In this document: piece by piece, positions 48,701 to 55,678 of the stretch
Layout: each line of letters starts with the position of its first letter
How positions within the stretch are numbered: position 1 is the stretch's first letter
Origin: Blattamonas nauphoetae
Lineage: Eukaryota > Preaxostyla > Oxymonadida
DNA: 64,000 nucleotides
Assembly (NCBI GenBank): GCA_033064195.1
Contig: JARBJD010000351.1
Location: 1-64,000, forward strand
Reading direction: 5' to 3'
Position numbers and translations under genes: made by a program
The notes under the pieces: generated by a model
Seen by the model: the letters and a program-made list of their open reading frames with translations, nothing else
Databases searched by the model: none
What the model was told of the DNA's origin: nothing

Positions 48701-50406
48701 TACTTCCAGAAGGCCTGGTTGTGATTGAAATGGCAATCAAACATCCTCAAACGAGAGAGCCAGCTCGAATACACCGCTCCTCCCCACTTCGTCGCTTCGT
48801 TTCGCGTGAAAGTGCACGAGCACAAATAATGGAAACGTGATGTGGTGAAGAATGCTCCGCCGTTGAGGGCCTTGTTCGCTTCGAAGTGGCAGTGGAAGAA
48901 GCGGATGAGGGAAGTGAGAAGATTGAGAGCCCCTCCATTCCCCGTCGAGGTCTGTCTGGCGAATGAAGTGTTGGAGAAGAACAAGAAGGAAATCGGAGAG
49001 GAGAGCGCGATTGCACGTGCTGAGGAAAACTTAGAGGAGGGAGGGGAGATGGTCGACGAGACGACACTGATCTCTTGAAAATCGGACAGGATGATTTGAC
49101 TGTTGTCTGTCGATATTTCTGTCTCCCTCCAAAACTTGAATGTGCATGTGTCGATCAGGCACTTCACTTTGTTGTCTCGAATGGCAGTTGCTGAGATGAG
49201 AGTGTTGTGGGTAATTCTGCATTCCACTTGAAATGAACAACCCACAAAGTCCACATTTCCTGCAACAAGGTTGAGTGTGATGAGGGAAAAGGACGTTGTC
49301 ATGTTCGTCGCCTTGATGGTGCATCCTCTGAAGGCATAATGCGTGAAATCGGATTCGTGACTGATTCTTTGGGCATCGGAAGTGATTTCCGGAATCGTGT
49401 CATATGATTTGGTGGTCTCATCGACTTCCTCGTTCACAGATTCCAACACACTGCTGTTCTGCATCAAGAATTCACTTTGCTTGCCCAGCCTTGTGGTGAT
49501 CGTTCCTTCCAGACTGTTCACGACAGATCTGATTTCACATCCAAGAATTCTCTCTCGAAATGAATGAAAGTTTACGAATGTTGGATGGGCTGGTTGGGAT
49601 GAGAGATTGAAGAACTGGCAATCACTCACGACGGATATCTTTTGGCAATCATTGGTGAGGCGATATTCCGATGGGTACGACGAAAATGACAGTCCACTGT
49701 TGGAAGTGAGGATATGTGAGTCCAAGTGAATGGATGAAAGCGATATGGAGATTGATTCTGTGAGAGGAATGACATTGTCAATCTCCAAAACTGATCCGAT
49801 CTGGTTATCCTCACTTTTGAGCATACAATGTGAGACTGTGAGAGAACAGGTTGATTCTGAGCCAAATGATGACGTGACAAGTTTGAATGGTGTTACAGCT
49901 GTATCCACATGGAAGATCACCGATTTGGTCGAAACATGAGAATTCCAGCAAAGAGAGCACACGCACCAAGAATCACGGGTTTGTGGTCCTGAAAGGAAAG
50001 ATGAAATAACAAAAAGGATGATACCAGCAATGAGATCAAAGGTGAGCGAGGCCAAGGAGAGGGTTGTGTTTTGAATATTGAATATCGATGACAAAGCGTA
50101 ATTTGCTGATGAATCAGAAAGATATTGGTTTCTGGTATTGTTTGAAAGCTTTAGTCCGGAAATAGTGGTGATTACCGTCTGTTTGGACCCAATCACAGAG
50201 ACATCTTTCGATGAGAGGTGAATTGTCGAAGCAATCCATGTCGAAGTTGAAAGATGAAGATAATTCGGAGTGGAAGAACTCAAAGAGACGTCTGCAAGTG
50301 ATGTGAGGAGAAGGTGGTTCAGTGATGGTCCAGAATTGTTGTCGTTTGTGGTTGGATGACTGGTGAGGATGATGGTGAGTAAAATAACAGTTAATAAAGC
50401 ATTCAT
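42703..50406 (-). CDS. Giant secreted parallel beta-helix (pectin-lyase-like) surface protein
   Basis: 2567 residues in one frame. There is an N-terminal signal peptide (MNALLTVILLTIILTS). The body is Ser/Thr-rich and made of short beta-strand repeats typical of right-handed parallel beta-helices, as in pectin lyase-like and polymorphic membrane proteins (for example SLSSSFKKCRARNGGAVAIE). A start-of-helix module with the pattern G-x(n)-C-G-x(5-6)-P-C-x(3-4)-L-x(2)-A recurs near nt 48430, 45640, 44890, 43950 and 43130, so it is built of about five helical units. A 36-nt in-frame stretch at 49989-50024 has intron features. I see no transmembrane helix or kinase at the C-terminus. It ends in TAA. 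Likely a secreted or wall-associated adhesin-like protein; enzymatic activity is not evident. Confidence 0.82.
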   Translation of the reverse strand: MNALLTVILLTIILTSHPTTNDNNSGPSLNHLLLTSLADVSLSSSTPNYLHLSTSTWIASTIHLSSKDVSVIGSKQTVITTISGLKLSNNTRNQYLSDSSANYALSSIFNIQNTTLSLASLTFDLIAGIILFVISSFLSGPQTRDSWCVCSLCWNSHVSTKSVIFHVDTAVTPFKLVTSSFGSESTCSLTVSHCMLKSEDNQIGSVLEIDNVIPLTESISISLSSIHLDSHILTSNSGLSFSSYPSEYRLTNDCQKISVVSDCQFFNLSSQPAHPTFVNFHSFRERILGCEIRSVVNSLEGTITTRLGKQSEFLMQNSSVLESVNEEVDETTKSYDTIPEITSDAQRISHESDFTHYAFRGCTIKATNMTTSFSLITLNLVAGNVDFVGCSFQVECRITHNTLISATAIRDNKVKCLIDTCTFKFWRETEISTDNSQIILSDFQEISVVSSTISPPSSKFSSARAIALSSPISFLFFSNTSFARQTSTGNGGALNLLTSLIRFFHCHFEANKALNGGAFFTTSRFHYLCSCTFTRNEATKWGGAVYSSWLSRLRMFDCHFNHNQAFWKYENDPTQLAHYRGNDIFGLSPSSNGMDDTTVFGCTSTSDTPKYGYYLDNLQNGIHPQEDILLPSPSASSFSNVFFVESGENGPCSEGDPCENLAVALSQLSTGSSLINIGNGIFEEGSLDISKHVEIRGLGFFVNTSTFTTLKASCVVSGGGNVTLMSLSLKPTDPSSTIFAMQSTNQSLLSNVKVECMSGHLVPLLSFSSGTSTVHSSWLSSIKMQNHAAIEITGSATVTLHAAWFMEITRLNGNGGSCIDSKTSGKISFTQTNMAHCSSSGRAGCLNLIASSSTSQVYFASILFTKNTANTSLSLSGNDIAHSDFVPYRISSISNCRSLSALPHILVNDTSQSNLVCPYRCFTPNGIDHPFATDFEQGVPLSWFRGFQEEIDALMESSTGVFLRITGTQAFTPFEVIKKSVIVWSCTLKPEVFTTRLVSVGRTGSLLFRETHISLADTFTVTPIVVSSDATKLSFEDAKLTFAVSHQIVPFIQCNGGSLSFSGVTFSAPSGLNLVGCSLMECSATSVNFTTSSIENVTSDRDGAVFHATNCSLLSLSSSFKKCRARNGGAVAIELSGSKTILITHESTSAFATTFSECLAVGDNSAASNSLGRGGALFVSGTSTHSTPILFNSSSTNHARFEGNAAALGIDVFITSDLFKEKETGSIASFGGGSMSPDHHVAIEGRPSSDSERIGLLIPTPKVSVNGSITEIMTGKSGEDTLNCKWTSKFCATLGYGIKHLTKKYASGENFPQSIQFVWNMTYNETGVVVSDQDVSVSGTTAEIPSEAAVLRTIVEIVPSTTSSSLFTIQNKAKLSVSGLDLRPIAKCGLFDLEADGDCLIVSDVGVVCSDGTEYSKVLIKSSGRPVLIDSCTFNTSTGGTAMLTHPLVQLIPPSADVVLSAAITLRSVSISSFKSTRMIVEIDTDGPISVLNTLFLSCSCSTEMKGKAILVKTSNLDKSITKERWSGSVVEGAEPSWFYGQDRSLPPTSGLFELSLLLMLEDGPSNTILVSSTAHSSPHINCGSSALPCSTFEASLRSSTNHSIHSIVLANSTLLESPFVAKSSLSIKSQTARQVLSLQSAAQFGVDDDSAVLLLSSLEMLIDPTCSSSPVFLASKGEFHLSSCQIGTDTNTLLHSDLITLFEVHREGTLRLTDSTIKNVQFTHPDKGTTILLEMDATFVTDSSSIFNKIASNGTGSLIFVFSGNLSQTAATSPFLDFISTIPLPTNSLFSETEKNCFIGKEGWEERSLLYFWHPHTSGSVHINTAGQDHPNCGIEQLPCSSLLVAHDKLTQANQSIILESDTSLSSPLLAKSTGSVISSESSSFVVSLTSSAQFSVQPSTSLTLTNHIVSLPDAITNSVFLVSSGSLSLSSLSVQTTAVSPPSTTPLFSVSSGSLILTNTNMLFAHLFELASSSLIEQNGGQVEMTGCTIVNVTKVIGDGSVIYSTLSLPTDRLLIEGGSFSCSSGGKGGVIFISSVAAVSSSNLIVKSTFDNSCLCESSEKGSWVFVEGHSLSSLITKSNWQTTITSLSTTTNDSLLWGTDLSEKSASDFRSVSLLAFLADFKGDTISTGTGGKDVSGCGLTNRRCFGLDLAHSHLDRIGAHSLIIHSESSLASSISIGTHDTTISPFDDFVLVTVKSSGGFIVNQSLLTLAQLVVQSDSTTRSLSLLTISETGSADISQCSFSSFVLSSSALISHTAGTFKLNSSNFSSINRKEGNGGVLESEMEEGMKLLVDSVLLKSVSVSNGVGDGLFVSFTSISSPSKIPEFTLTNLKYSFTTQTNTVPRFIWLEGKDLSSWLRSSDDRLDGSYGVGVDEEWLWSVDKSEELATSLVFYLKAGSGPIGISETGRDHPRCGYFSLWCSTMSQAMIRGEEMGASQMNVMGSAEVSIAVDLWNEMRMKGKPLMSTLRMRKAGCFSEVGGTRVTEDHSIGQGTIDRKHPHFILVNFRLSRNFFKIWRMTTFSGEFEGKVKSCNTGGEKFSPRSSWPPVWGHSRTVLFTTHTNV
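49989..50024 (-). other. Candidate 36-nt in-frame intron in the beta-helix gene
   Basis: The minus strand reads GTATCATCC..., a pyrimidine-rich body, and CTTTCAG, 36 nt long and in phase. If kept, it would encode a hydrophobic stretch (IILFVISSFLS) out of place in a beta-helix. If spliced, the sequence joins DLIAG to PQTRDSW smoothly. Confidence 0.65.
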
Positions 50407-50409
50407 TTC

Positions 50410-50861
50410 TCCTCTCTCCCCACCCTTAATAGTATTTTCAGCATTGAGTGACTGTTATTTCGATAATAATTGATGTCGATGAAGATTAAGAATTTATTAC
50501 GGGGATTGCTTTTTATTCTGTCCAGATGTTTCGCTAATACCTGTCATGAAATGCAAAAAAGAAGAAAATTAAAAGAGGAGGGGACGGCGTGCAATAGGTT
50601 GATAATAAAGGAAATGGATGAACAGTCAGTCCGGAATCCGCGAATCGGGAATCACCGACAGATCGATTTTGGTGCTGATCGGGTCAGGGGGTCGGGGTGG
50701 TGGGCGAAACATCGAAAAAAATGTCGATTTTTTGAAACTTGAAAGGCCCATATCTCGGCGAGGAGAAACACTTTGTCAAAAAAAAAAGCTGTCTTTTGGA
50801 TTTTCGTCTAGATTCGAAATTTATAAAAATGTGTGGCCGCACTCGAAAAAGTGTACATTCG
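50410..50861 (+). other. rDNA upstream region (putative 5' external spacer)
   Basis: About 450 bp between the beta-helix gene start and the SSU rRNA gene. It contains a G-rich run (GGGTCGGGGTGGTGGGCG at about 50688-50705) and A-rich tracts, with no gene. The SSU promoter and 5' external transcribed spacer should lie here, but I cannot place the start site. Confidence 0.45.
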
Positions 50862-51824
50862 AGCTGGTTAGGTGACTCTAAGATTATAGACAATGCATGT
50901 GCCAGTATAAACAACTTGTACTTGTTTAACTGCGAATGGCTCATTAAATCAGTTGTAATTTGTTTGATAGTTGATTTGCTACATGGATAGCCGTAGTAAT
51001 TCTAGAGCTAATACATGCAGAAGAACCCGACTTGCAAAGGAAGGGTTGTATTTATTAGATCGAAAACCAATGTCAAGTATAGATACTTGGCTTTTTGGTG
51101 AGTAATGATAAAGGTCGAATCGGATAATCCGATGTGTCATTGAAATTTCTGCCCTATCAACTTGACGGTAGGATAGAGGCCTACCGTGGTGGTGACGGGT
51201 AACGGAGAATCAGGGTTCGATTCCGGAGAGGGAGCCTGAGAAACGGCTACCACTTCCAAAGAAGGCAGCAGGTGCGCAAATTGCTCAATCGAAATCATAA
51301 TTCGGAAGCAGTGACAAAAAATCCAAATGCTGGGTTATCTCAGCAATTTGAATGGTTGTGGTGTAAGTATCCGCAAGAGCAGCGATTAGAGGGCAAGTCT
51401 GGTGCCAGCAGCCGCGGTAATTCCAGCTCTAATAGTGTATACTAAAATTGCTGCAGTTAAAAAGCTCGTAGTTGGATTTTGGAGGAAACGTCGATTTCTG
51501 TGTGATGGGATACATTGTGTTTCATCTTGCAGGAAGTGTTTTTTCCGATATTTTCGAAGACAGGTCTTGCGCTTTATTGAGTGAGGCTATGGATTCGGAG
51601 GTTTTACTTTGAAGAAATTGGAGTGTTCAAAGCAGGCGTTATGCAACTGAACAGATTAGCATGGAATAATAAAATAGGACACTTGTTTATTGTTTTCTTC
51701 GGAAGATGATAAAGTCCATTTTGTTGGTTTATGGAGCAGGTGTAATGATTAATAGGGACAGTTGGGGGCATATGTATTGCATTGTCAGAGGTGAAATTCT
51801 TGGATTTATGCAAGACGAACTAAG

Positions 51825-51871
<47 letters not shown>

Positions 51872-52501
51872 AGGGGATCGAAGGCGATCAGAAACCGCCC
51901 TAGTCTTAACTATAAACGATGCCAACTAGGGATTGGAGGGAGCTTTATGGCCTCGTCAGGACCTTTAGAGAAATCAAAGTCTCTGGGTTCTGGGGGAGTA
52001 TGGTCGCAAGTCTGAAACTTAAAGAAATTGACGGAAGGGCACCACCAGGTGTGGAGCCTGCGGCTTAATTTGACTCAACACGGGGAAACTTACCAGGTCC
52101 AGACACGGGAAGGATTGACAGATTTTGAAGCTCTTTCTTGATTCCGTGGGTGGTGGTGCATGGTCGTTCTTAGTTGGTGGAGTGATTTGTCTGGTTAATT
52201 CCGATAACGAACGAGACCTCAACCTGCTAAATAAGTTGGTCGCTTTTTAGTAAGTGATGTAACTTCTTAGAGGGACTACTACAGTTGCATGGAGGGGGAA
52301 GCTTGAGGCAATAACAGGTCTGTGATGCCCTTAGATGTCCTGGGCCGCACGCGCGCTACACTGATTGATTCAACGAGTTTGTGCTTGCCCGAAAGGGTTG
52401 GCTAATCTTTTGAATGTCAATCGTGCTGGGGATTGATCTTTGTAATTTTGGATCATGAACGAGGAATACCTAGTAAGTGCAAGTCATCAGCTTGCGCTGA
52501 T

Positions 52502-52551
<50 letters not shown>

Positions 52552-52630
52552 ATCAGATGAAATGTTCGGATGATGTGATTGCAGTTGCGCAAGTGACAGC
52601 GGTTATGTTAGAAGAACAGTGAATCTTATT

Positions 52631-52691
<61 letters not shown>
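50862..52691 (+). rRNA. Small subunit (18S-type) rRNA gene
   Basis: About 1830 bp. Universal landmarks: TAACTGCGAATGGCTCATTA (50936-50955), GTGCCAGCAGCCGCGGTAAT (51401-51420), the AAACTTAAAGAAATTGACGG region (52015-52034), ACACCGCCCGTCGCTCC (52521-52537) and the 3' end GTAGGTGAACCTGCGGAAGG (52665-52684) plus ATCATTA. The 5' end is odd: after CTGGTT the usual GATCCTGCCAGTAGTCATATGC is missing or strongly altered, and the sequence goes almost directly to an AAGATTA...ATGCATGT stretch. The start coordinate is therefore approximate. The gene is followed by ITS1 and 5.8S in the normal order. Confidence 0.96.
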
Positions 52692-52693
<2 letters not shown>

Positions 52694-52811
52694 AAATTTA
52701 AATATATTAAACAATATATGATAATAAAATAAAGTCTACATTTAGTGATGTAGATTTTAAGGTGCCTCTAGATAAAATGAAATAAGTGTAGCCAATGATA
52801 TATAAAATAAT
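52692..52811 (+). other. Internal transcribed spacer 1
   Basis: Short (about 120 bp), very AT-rich spacer between the SSU 3' end and 5.8S rRNA. No genes. Confidence 0.85.
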
Positions 52812-52950
52812 AAACTTTTGGTAGTGGATATCTTGGCTCTTGCATCGATGAAGAACGCAGCAAAGCGCGAAAGTTAATGTGAATCGCAAGAATCTGTGAA
52901 TCATCAAAGTTTTGAACGCATCCTGCGGTGTCTTAACTTTTAGTTAAGAG
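52812..52950 (+). rRNA. 5.8S rRNA gene
   Basis: It contains the universal GTGGATATCTTGGCTCTTGC (52823-52842), GATGAAGAACGCAGCAAAGC (52847-52866) and GTGAATCATCAAAGTTTTGAACGCATCC (split: GTGAATCATC and TTTTGAACGCATCC). It is slightly shorter than usual; ends are estimated. Confidence 0.93.
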
Positions 52951-53186
52951 ACCATTCTTATTTCAGAATTGGTAACTATTAAAATATCTTTTTATCTATG
53001 TAAATAGATAGAAAGGAAATGAGATGAACATATTGAGTATATGTCATCTTTAATAATATCGATATATGAATCATTAAGAGATATTGTTGAAATATGATAT
53101 ATAAACAATTTGATATTTAAATATAAATATTTAATTGTCTTGTATAGTCAGTCTTTCAACAAGTATCCTCACTTTATTTATAAAAC
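52951..53186 (+). other. Internal transcribed spacer 2
   Basis: About 235 bp of very AT-rich sequence (runs of ATATGATATATAAACAATTTG style) between 5.8S and the LSU start motif. No genes. Confidence 0.75.
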
Positions 53187-53227
53187 AATCTGAAATTTAG
53201 AAAGATTACCCGCTGAACTGAAGCATC
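53187..53227 (+). rRNA. 5' end of LSU (28S-type) rRNA only; then similarity stops
   Basis: GATTACCCGCTGAACTGAAGCAT (53204-53226; split as GATTACCCGC and TGAACTGAAGCAT) is the near-universal beginning of LSU rRNA after ITS2. The expected continuation (ATCAATAAGCGGAGGAAAAG) is absent; instead AT-rich non-rRNA sequence follows. This rDNA copy is cut off about 40 bp into the LSU gene, by rearrangement, by an insertion, or at an assembly join. Confidence 0.8.
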
Positions 53228-53770
53228 TAAATCAATTTGAATCTCAAAGCCAATTGTTTTTTTTTAATATGACTCATTCGAATTTCCATCTCACTTACTA
53301 CTGAAAATATTGACATTTCAGAGTAGTCAATATTTTGCCGTAAATTCAAAAATAAAGGCGAAAAAGGGACCTCTTGAGTAGTATAGAAGACGAATTGGGA
53401 ACCCCCGCTCCTTAGACTCGACTACTTTAGCTTTTTCTCCATGCCGATTGACAATTCAGAAAATACTTGAAGTAAAAGTCATTTTCATTTCAGAAAGTTG
53501 TCAATCTTAGAGATATAATCTCTTCCAGAGTTCAGTTACTTCATACTTTCAAGTTGAAGCAAAATTGCGAAAATTTTCAAAAATGCAAAAACCTTGATTC
53601 TGGCGGAAGCTGGTGTATTTTTCAAGGTTCCGAAGGTTGCGACCCTTCTCATCGGTCCCTTTTAGACCGGCATCGGAACTCATTTTTATCGGGTTGAGTT
53701 CCGGAGACGTACGTTGGTCTTGCCAAGGGCCTAGACCATGCCAAAGGGCTAGTGATATGTGAAATTAAAT
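53228..53770. other. Non-coding spacer after the LSU fragment
   Basis: No gene. A GATTGACAA / TTGTCAATC inverted repeat lies at 53446-53454 and 53498-53506. GAAAATATTGAC...GTCAATATTTTG at about 53303-53338 forms another short hairpin. A TGGCGGAAGC motif at ~53599 recurs, inverted, in the tRNA-like sequence at 53771. Confidence 0.5.
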
Positions 53771-53853
53771 GCTTCCGCCAGGAATTGAACTTGGGACCTT
53801 CAGCTTAGTAGTCGTAGTGCGTGCACTCACTACTACCACTAAACTATCCGGTC
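53771..53853 (-). other. tRNA-like sequence in rDNA-flanking spacer
   Basis: On the minus strand it has A-box TAGTTTAGTGG and a B-box-like AGTTCAATTCC at a distance suiting a tRNA with a long anticodon region. A strong hairpin, TAGTAGT...ACTACTA with an inner AGTGC/GCACT, lies between them. The acceptor ends do not pair, so it is not a normal tRNA gene; a tRNA-derived SINE head or relic is more likely. Confidence 0.35.
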
Positions 53854-53900
53854 TTGAAAATATCCCGGAAAATCAGAAGCCTTGTACCCGAAAAAAGTAC

Positions 53901-54160
53901 TATATAGCAGATTTAAAATTTGAAAACTTTGTCAATAAATTCACTATATAGCAAAATTGCTGACGTGAAAAAGTCATGCTTTTTAACGAGGGTAAAAAAA
54001 ATGACCAAAAAAAGGAATATATAGTAGATTTGAAAATTTGAAAATGTGACGAAAAAATCAATATATAGTAAAAGTCGCTCCCGTGAAAAAGTCGTGCTTT
54101 TTAACGAGGGTAGAAAAGTGGACAAAAAAAGGAATATATAGCAGATCTGAAAATTCGAAG
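53901..54160. repeat. 117-bp tandem repeat, two full units and a partial third
   Basis: Units are anchored by TATATAG(C/T)AGAT at 53901, 54018 and 54135 (spacing 117 and 117). They share CGTGAAAAAGTC(A/G)TGCTTT and TTAACGAGGGTA. The minus-strand frame across it is simply the repeat translated. It lies between the two tRNA-like sequences downstream of the truncated rDNA. Confidence 0.88.
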
Positions 54161-54192
54161 TACAAGGCATCGGAAAAATCTGGCATTTCCAG

Positions 54193-54275
54193 GACCTCCT
54201 AGCACAGTGAGTAGAGCGGGAGGTCTAAAGGTACACTCGGCCTTTGAGCCGTGGGATCGAATCCCGTCATCGGCA
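54193..54275 (+). other. tRNA-like sequence, possible SINE head
   Basis: A-box TAGCACAGTGAGTAGAGC and B-box GGGATCGAATCCC, with a possible AAAGG/CCTTT stem between. The 3' part (TCGAATCCCGTCATCGGCAA) resembles that of the element at 23113 (TCGAATCCCGGGATCGTCAA). No acceptor stem forms. It is followed by a simple CAAAAATTCAAATTT-type repeat (54290-54370). Confidence 0.4.
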
Positions 54276-54279
54276 AAAC

Positions 54280-54850
54280 TTTCGGCAAAATTTCAAAACG
54301 TTCAGAACAAAAATTCAAAAATTCAAATTTCAAAAATTCAAATTTCAAAAATTCAAAATTCAAAATTTCCAAAAAAGTTGAAGTATGATACCTCGACGTA
54401 ATTTCCCTTGATACTCAGGCAAAATGGTGCCCTCGTGACTAATGCGTAGAACGAATTGAAGGTTGAATTGGAGACGGTGGATTTCTAGGAATCCGCCCCG
54501 GGGTTCATGTTGGCTTCAGATTCTCGACAGAGAGTTTGACCGTAAATCATGCCCACCCAAGACTTAACCCTTCAAGGACTTCGCCAGCAGTAGTCATTGA
54601 GTAGGATCACGATAGAATGATCCCCAAAGGAGTATCGGGTTGTCCTACGGTACAATCATACAAACTTGAAAAATTGAATGATTGAATAATGAAGGCTTGA
54701 AAAATGAATGATGAATTGAATGAATGAATGAAAAATGAAACAAGGAAGAAAGAAACAAAACAGAAAGAAGTAAGATGAAAGCTGGCACAACAGGGAACAA
54801 AAAATAAAAAGTTCTCAACACACTTCACATTTCATTTTTATTATTATTTT
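54280..54850. other. Low-complexity sequence and left flank of Polinton 2
   Basis: Simple repeats of AAATTCAAA type at 54300-54370 and of (GAAT)n type at about 54670-54740. No gene. The left end of Polinton 2 must lie somewhere in the last part of this stretch; I could not fix it to a base. Confidence 0.45.
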
Positions 54851-54873
54851 TTTGATTTTTTAATTTGTATTAA

Positions 54874-55299
54874 ATGACAACAGTGAATACTACATATGTC
54901 TCGCTAAAGACTTCGAACCCTCCAAAGGGGAGTGAAAAACGTCGAACCGAAGCCAAGCAAGCTTTGATTCAGTCAATGAAAGAAGAGAACTGTGAACTTG
55001 TCTCTGAGTATGTCAGACATAATATCCCAGTCATCTATGTTCATGAAGGTGTTGAATGGAGGATAAAGCCAAAGTTGTGGAATCAAGGGAATCGACCACA
55101 CATGTCACAACGTCGACACTACACTCAATCGTTTGTTGAGAATGAACTGAGGAAGTACAACTGTGAGCTCGTAGGAGAGTACAAGCAGGTTCTGACTCCA
55201 TTCACATATCGAGAAATTGGTGGTACTGAAGTTTTCAAAGTGCGACTTGATTCCTGGCTAAAGGCAAACAAGAAGCCACATTTGAGGAAGTCAAAATAA
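54874..55299 (+). CDS. Left-end protein of Polinton 2, two-repeat, unidentified
   Basis: 141 residues made of two related halves: NCELVSEYVRHNIPVIYVHEG...WNQGNRPHM and NCELVGEYKQVLTPFTYREIG...WLKANKKPHL. The pattern (NC-x-LV-x-EY, then W-x(4-5)-PH) recalls small repeated domains near phage and giant-virus nucleases, but without their zinc-binding cysteines; that link is weak. The first half resembles the short frame at the right end of element 1 and the sequence just upstream of the fibre gene here. A T-rich motif with TTTTTTAATTTGTATTA precedes the ATG. Confidence 0.6.
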   Translation: MTTVNTTYVSLKTSNPPKGSEKRRTEAKQALIQSMKEENCELVSEYVRHNIPVIYVHEGVEWRIKPKLWNQGNRPHMSQRRHYTQSFVENELRKYNCELVGEYKQVLTPFTYREIGGTEVFKVRLDSWLKANKKPHLRKSK

Positions 55300-55342
55300 T
55301 CACTTAACTTTTTTTATTTTTTATTTTTTTAATTCGTAGTAA

Positions 55343-55678
55343 ATGACACAACTCTGGAAAGTGAAGGAACAAATCAGAGAAGTTAGAGAACTATTTCCAA
55401 ACACTCAATTCGCATTTACTGATGGTCGAACATACAAACCTGACAGTCCAAACAAGCAACATCACTATTCATTTCTCCTGACAATGCTCCAACACCCAGA
55501 TGTTGGATATCGAAATCCTAATCCAACAGCAAATCTTAATATCAATTTAATGCCGAAATTCCTGAATGAAGTGAGAAATCGACGACAGATGGAACAACAA
55601 CAAGCTATGCAGAGACAGAACGAACAGAACAACAATTCAATGATGAATGAAGAGGATAAAAAATGTAATCATCATTGA
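55343..55678 (+). CDS. Unidentified small protein of Polinton 2
   Basis: 111 residues with no recognised family. The N-terminal half is mixed alpha/beta (LFPNTQFAFTDGRTYKPDSP). The C-terminus is rich in Gln, Asn and Met (RRQMEQQQAMQRQNEQNNN), probably a disordered or coiled tail. The 3' end overlaps the polymerase gene start. It has the T-rich promoter-like motif (55312-55332) and is placed between the left-end gene and the polymerase. Confidence 0.6.
   Translation: MTQLWKVKEQIREVRELFPNTQFAFTDGRTYKPDSPNKQHHYSFLLTMLQHPDVGYRNPNPTANLNINLMPKFLNEVRNRRQMEQQQAMQRQNEQNNNSMMNEEDKKCNHH

Noticed and set aside
42806-50000. Many plus-strand frames of 60-166 residues opposite the giant beta-helix gene
   Set aside because: They are antisense shadows of a Ser/Thr-rich gene; the minus strand has a single 7.7-kb frame with signal peptide and repeats.
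51604-52907. Small minus-strand frames inside the rDNA
   Set aside because: They lie in conserved rRNA sequence and have no coding features.
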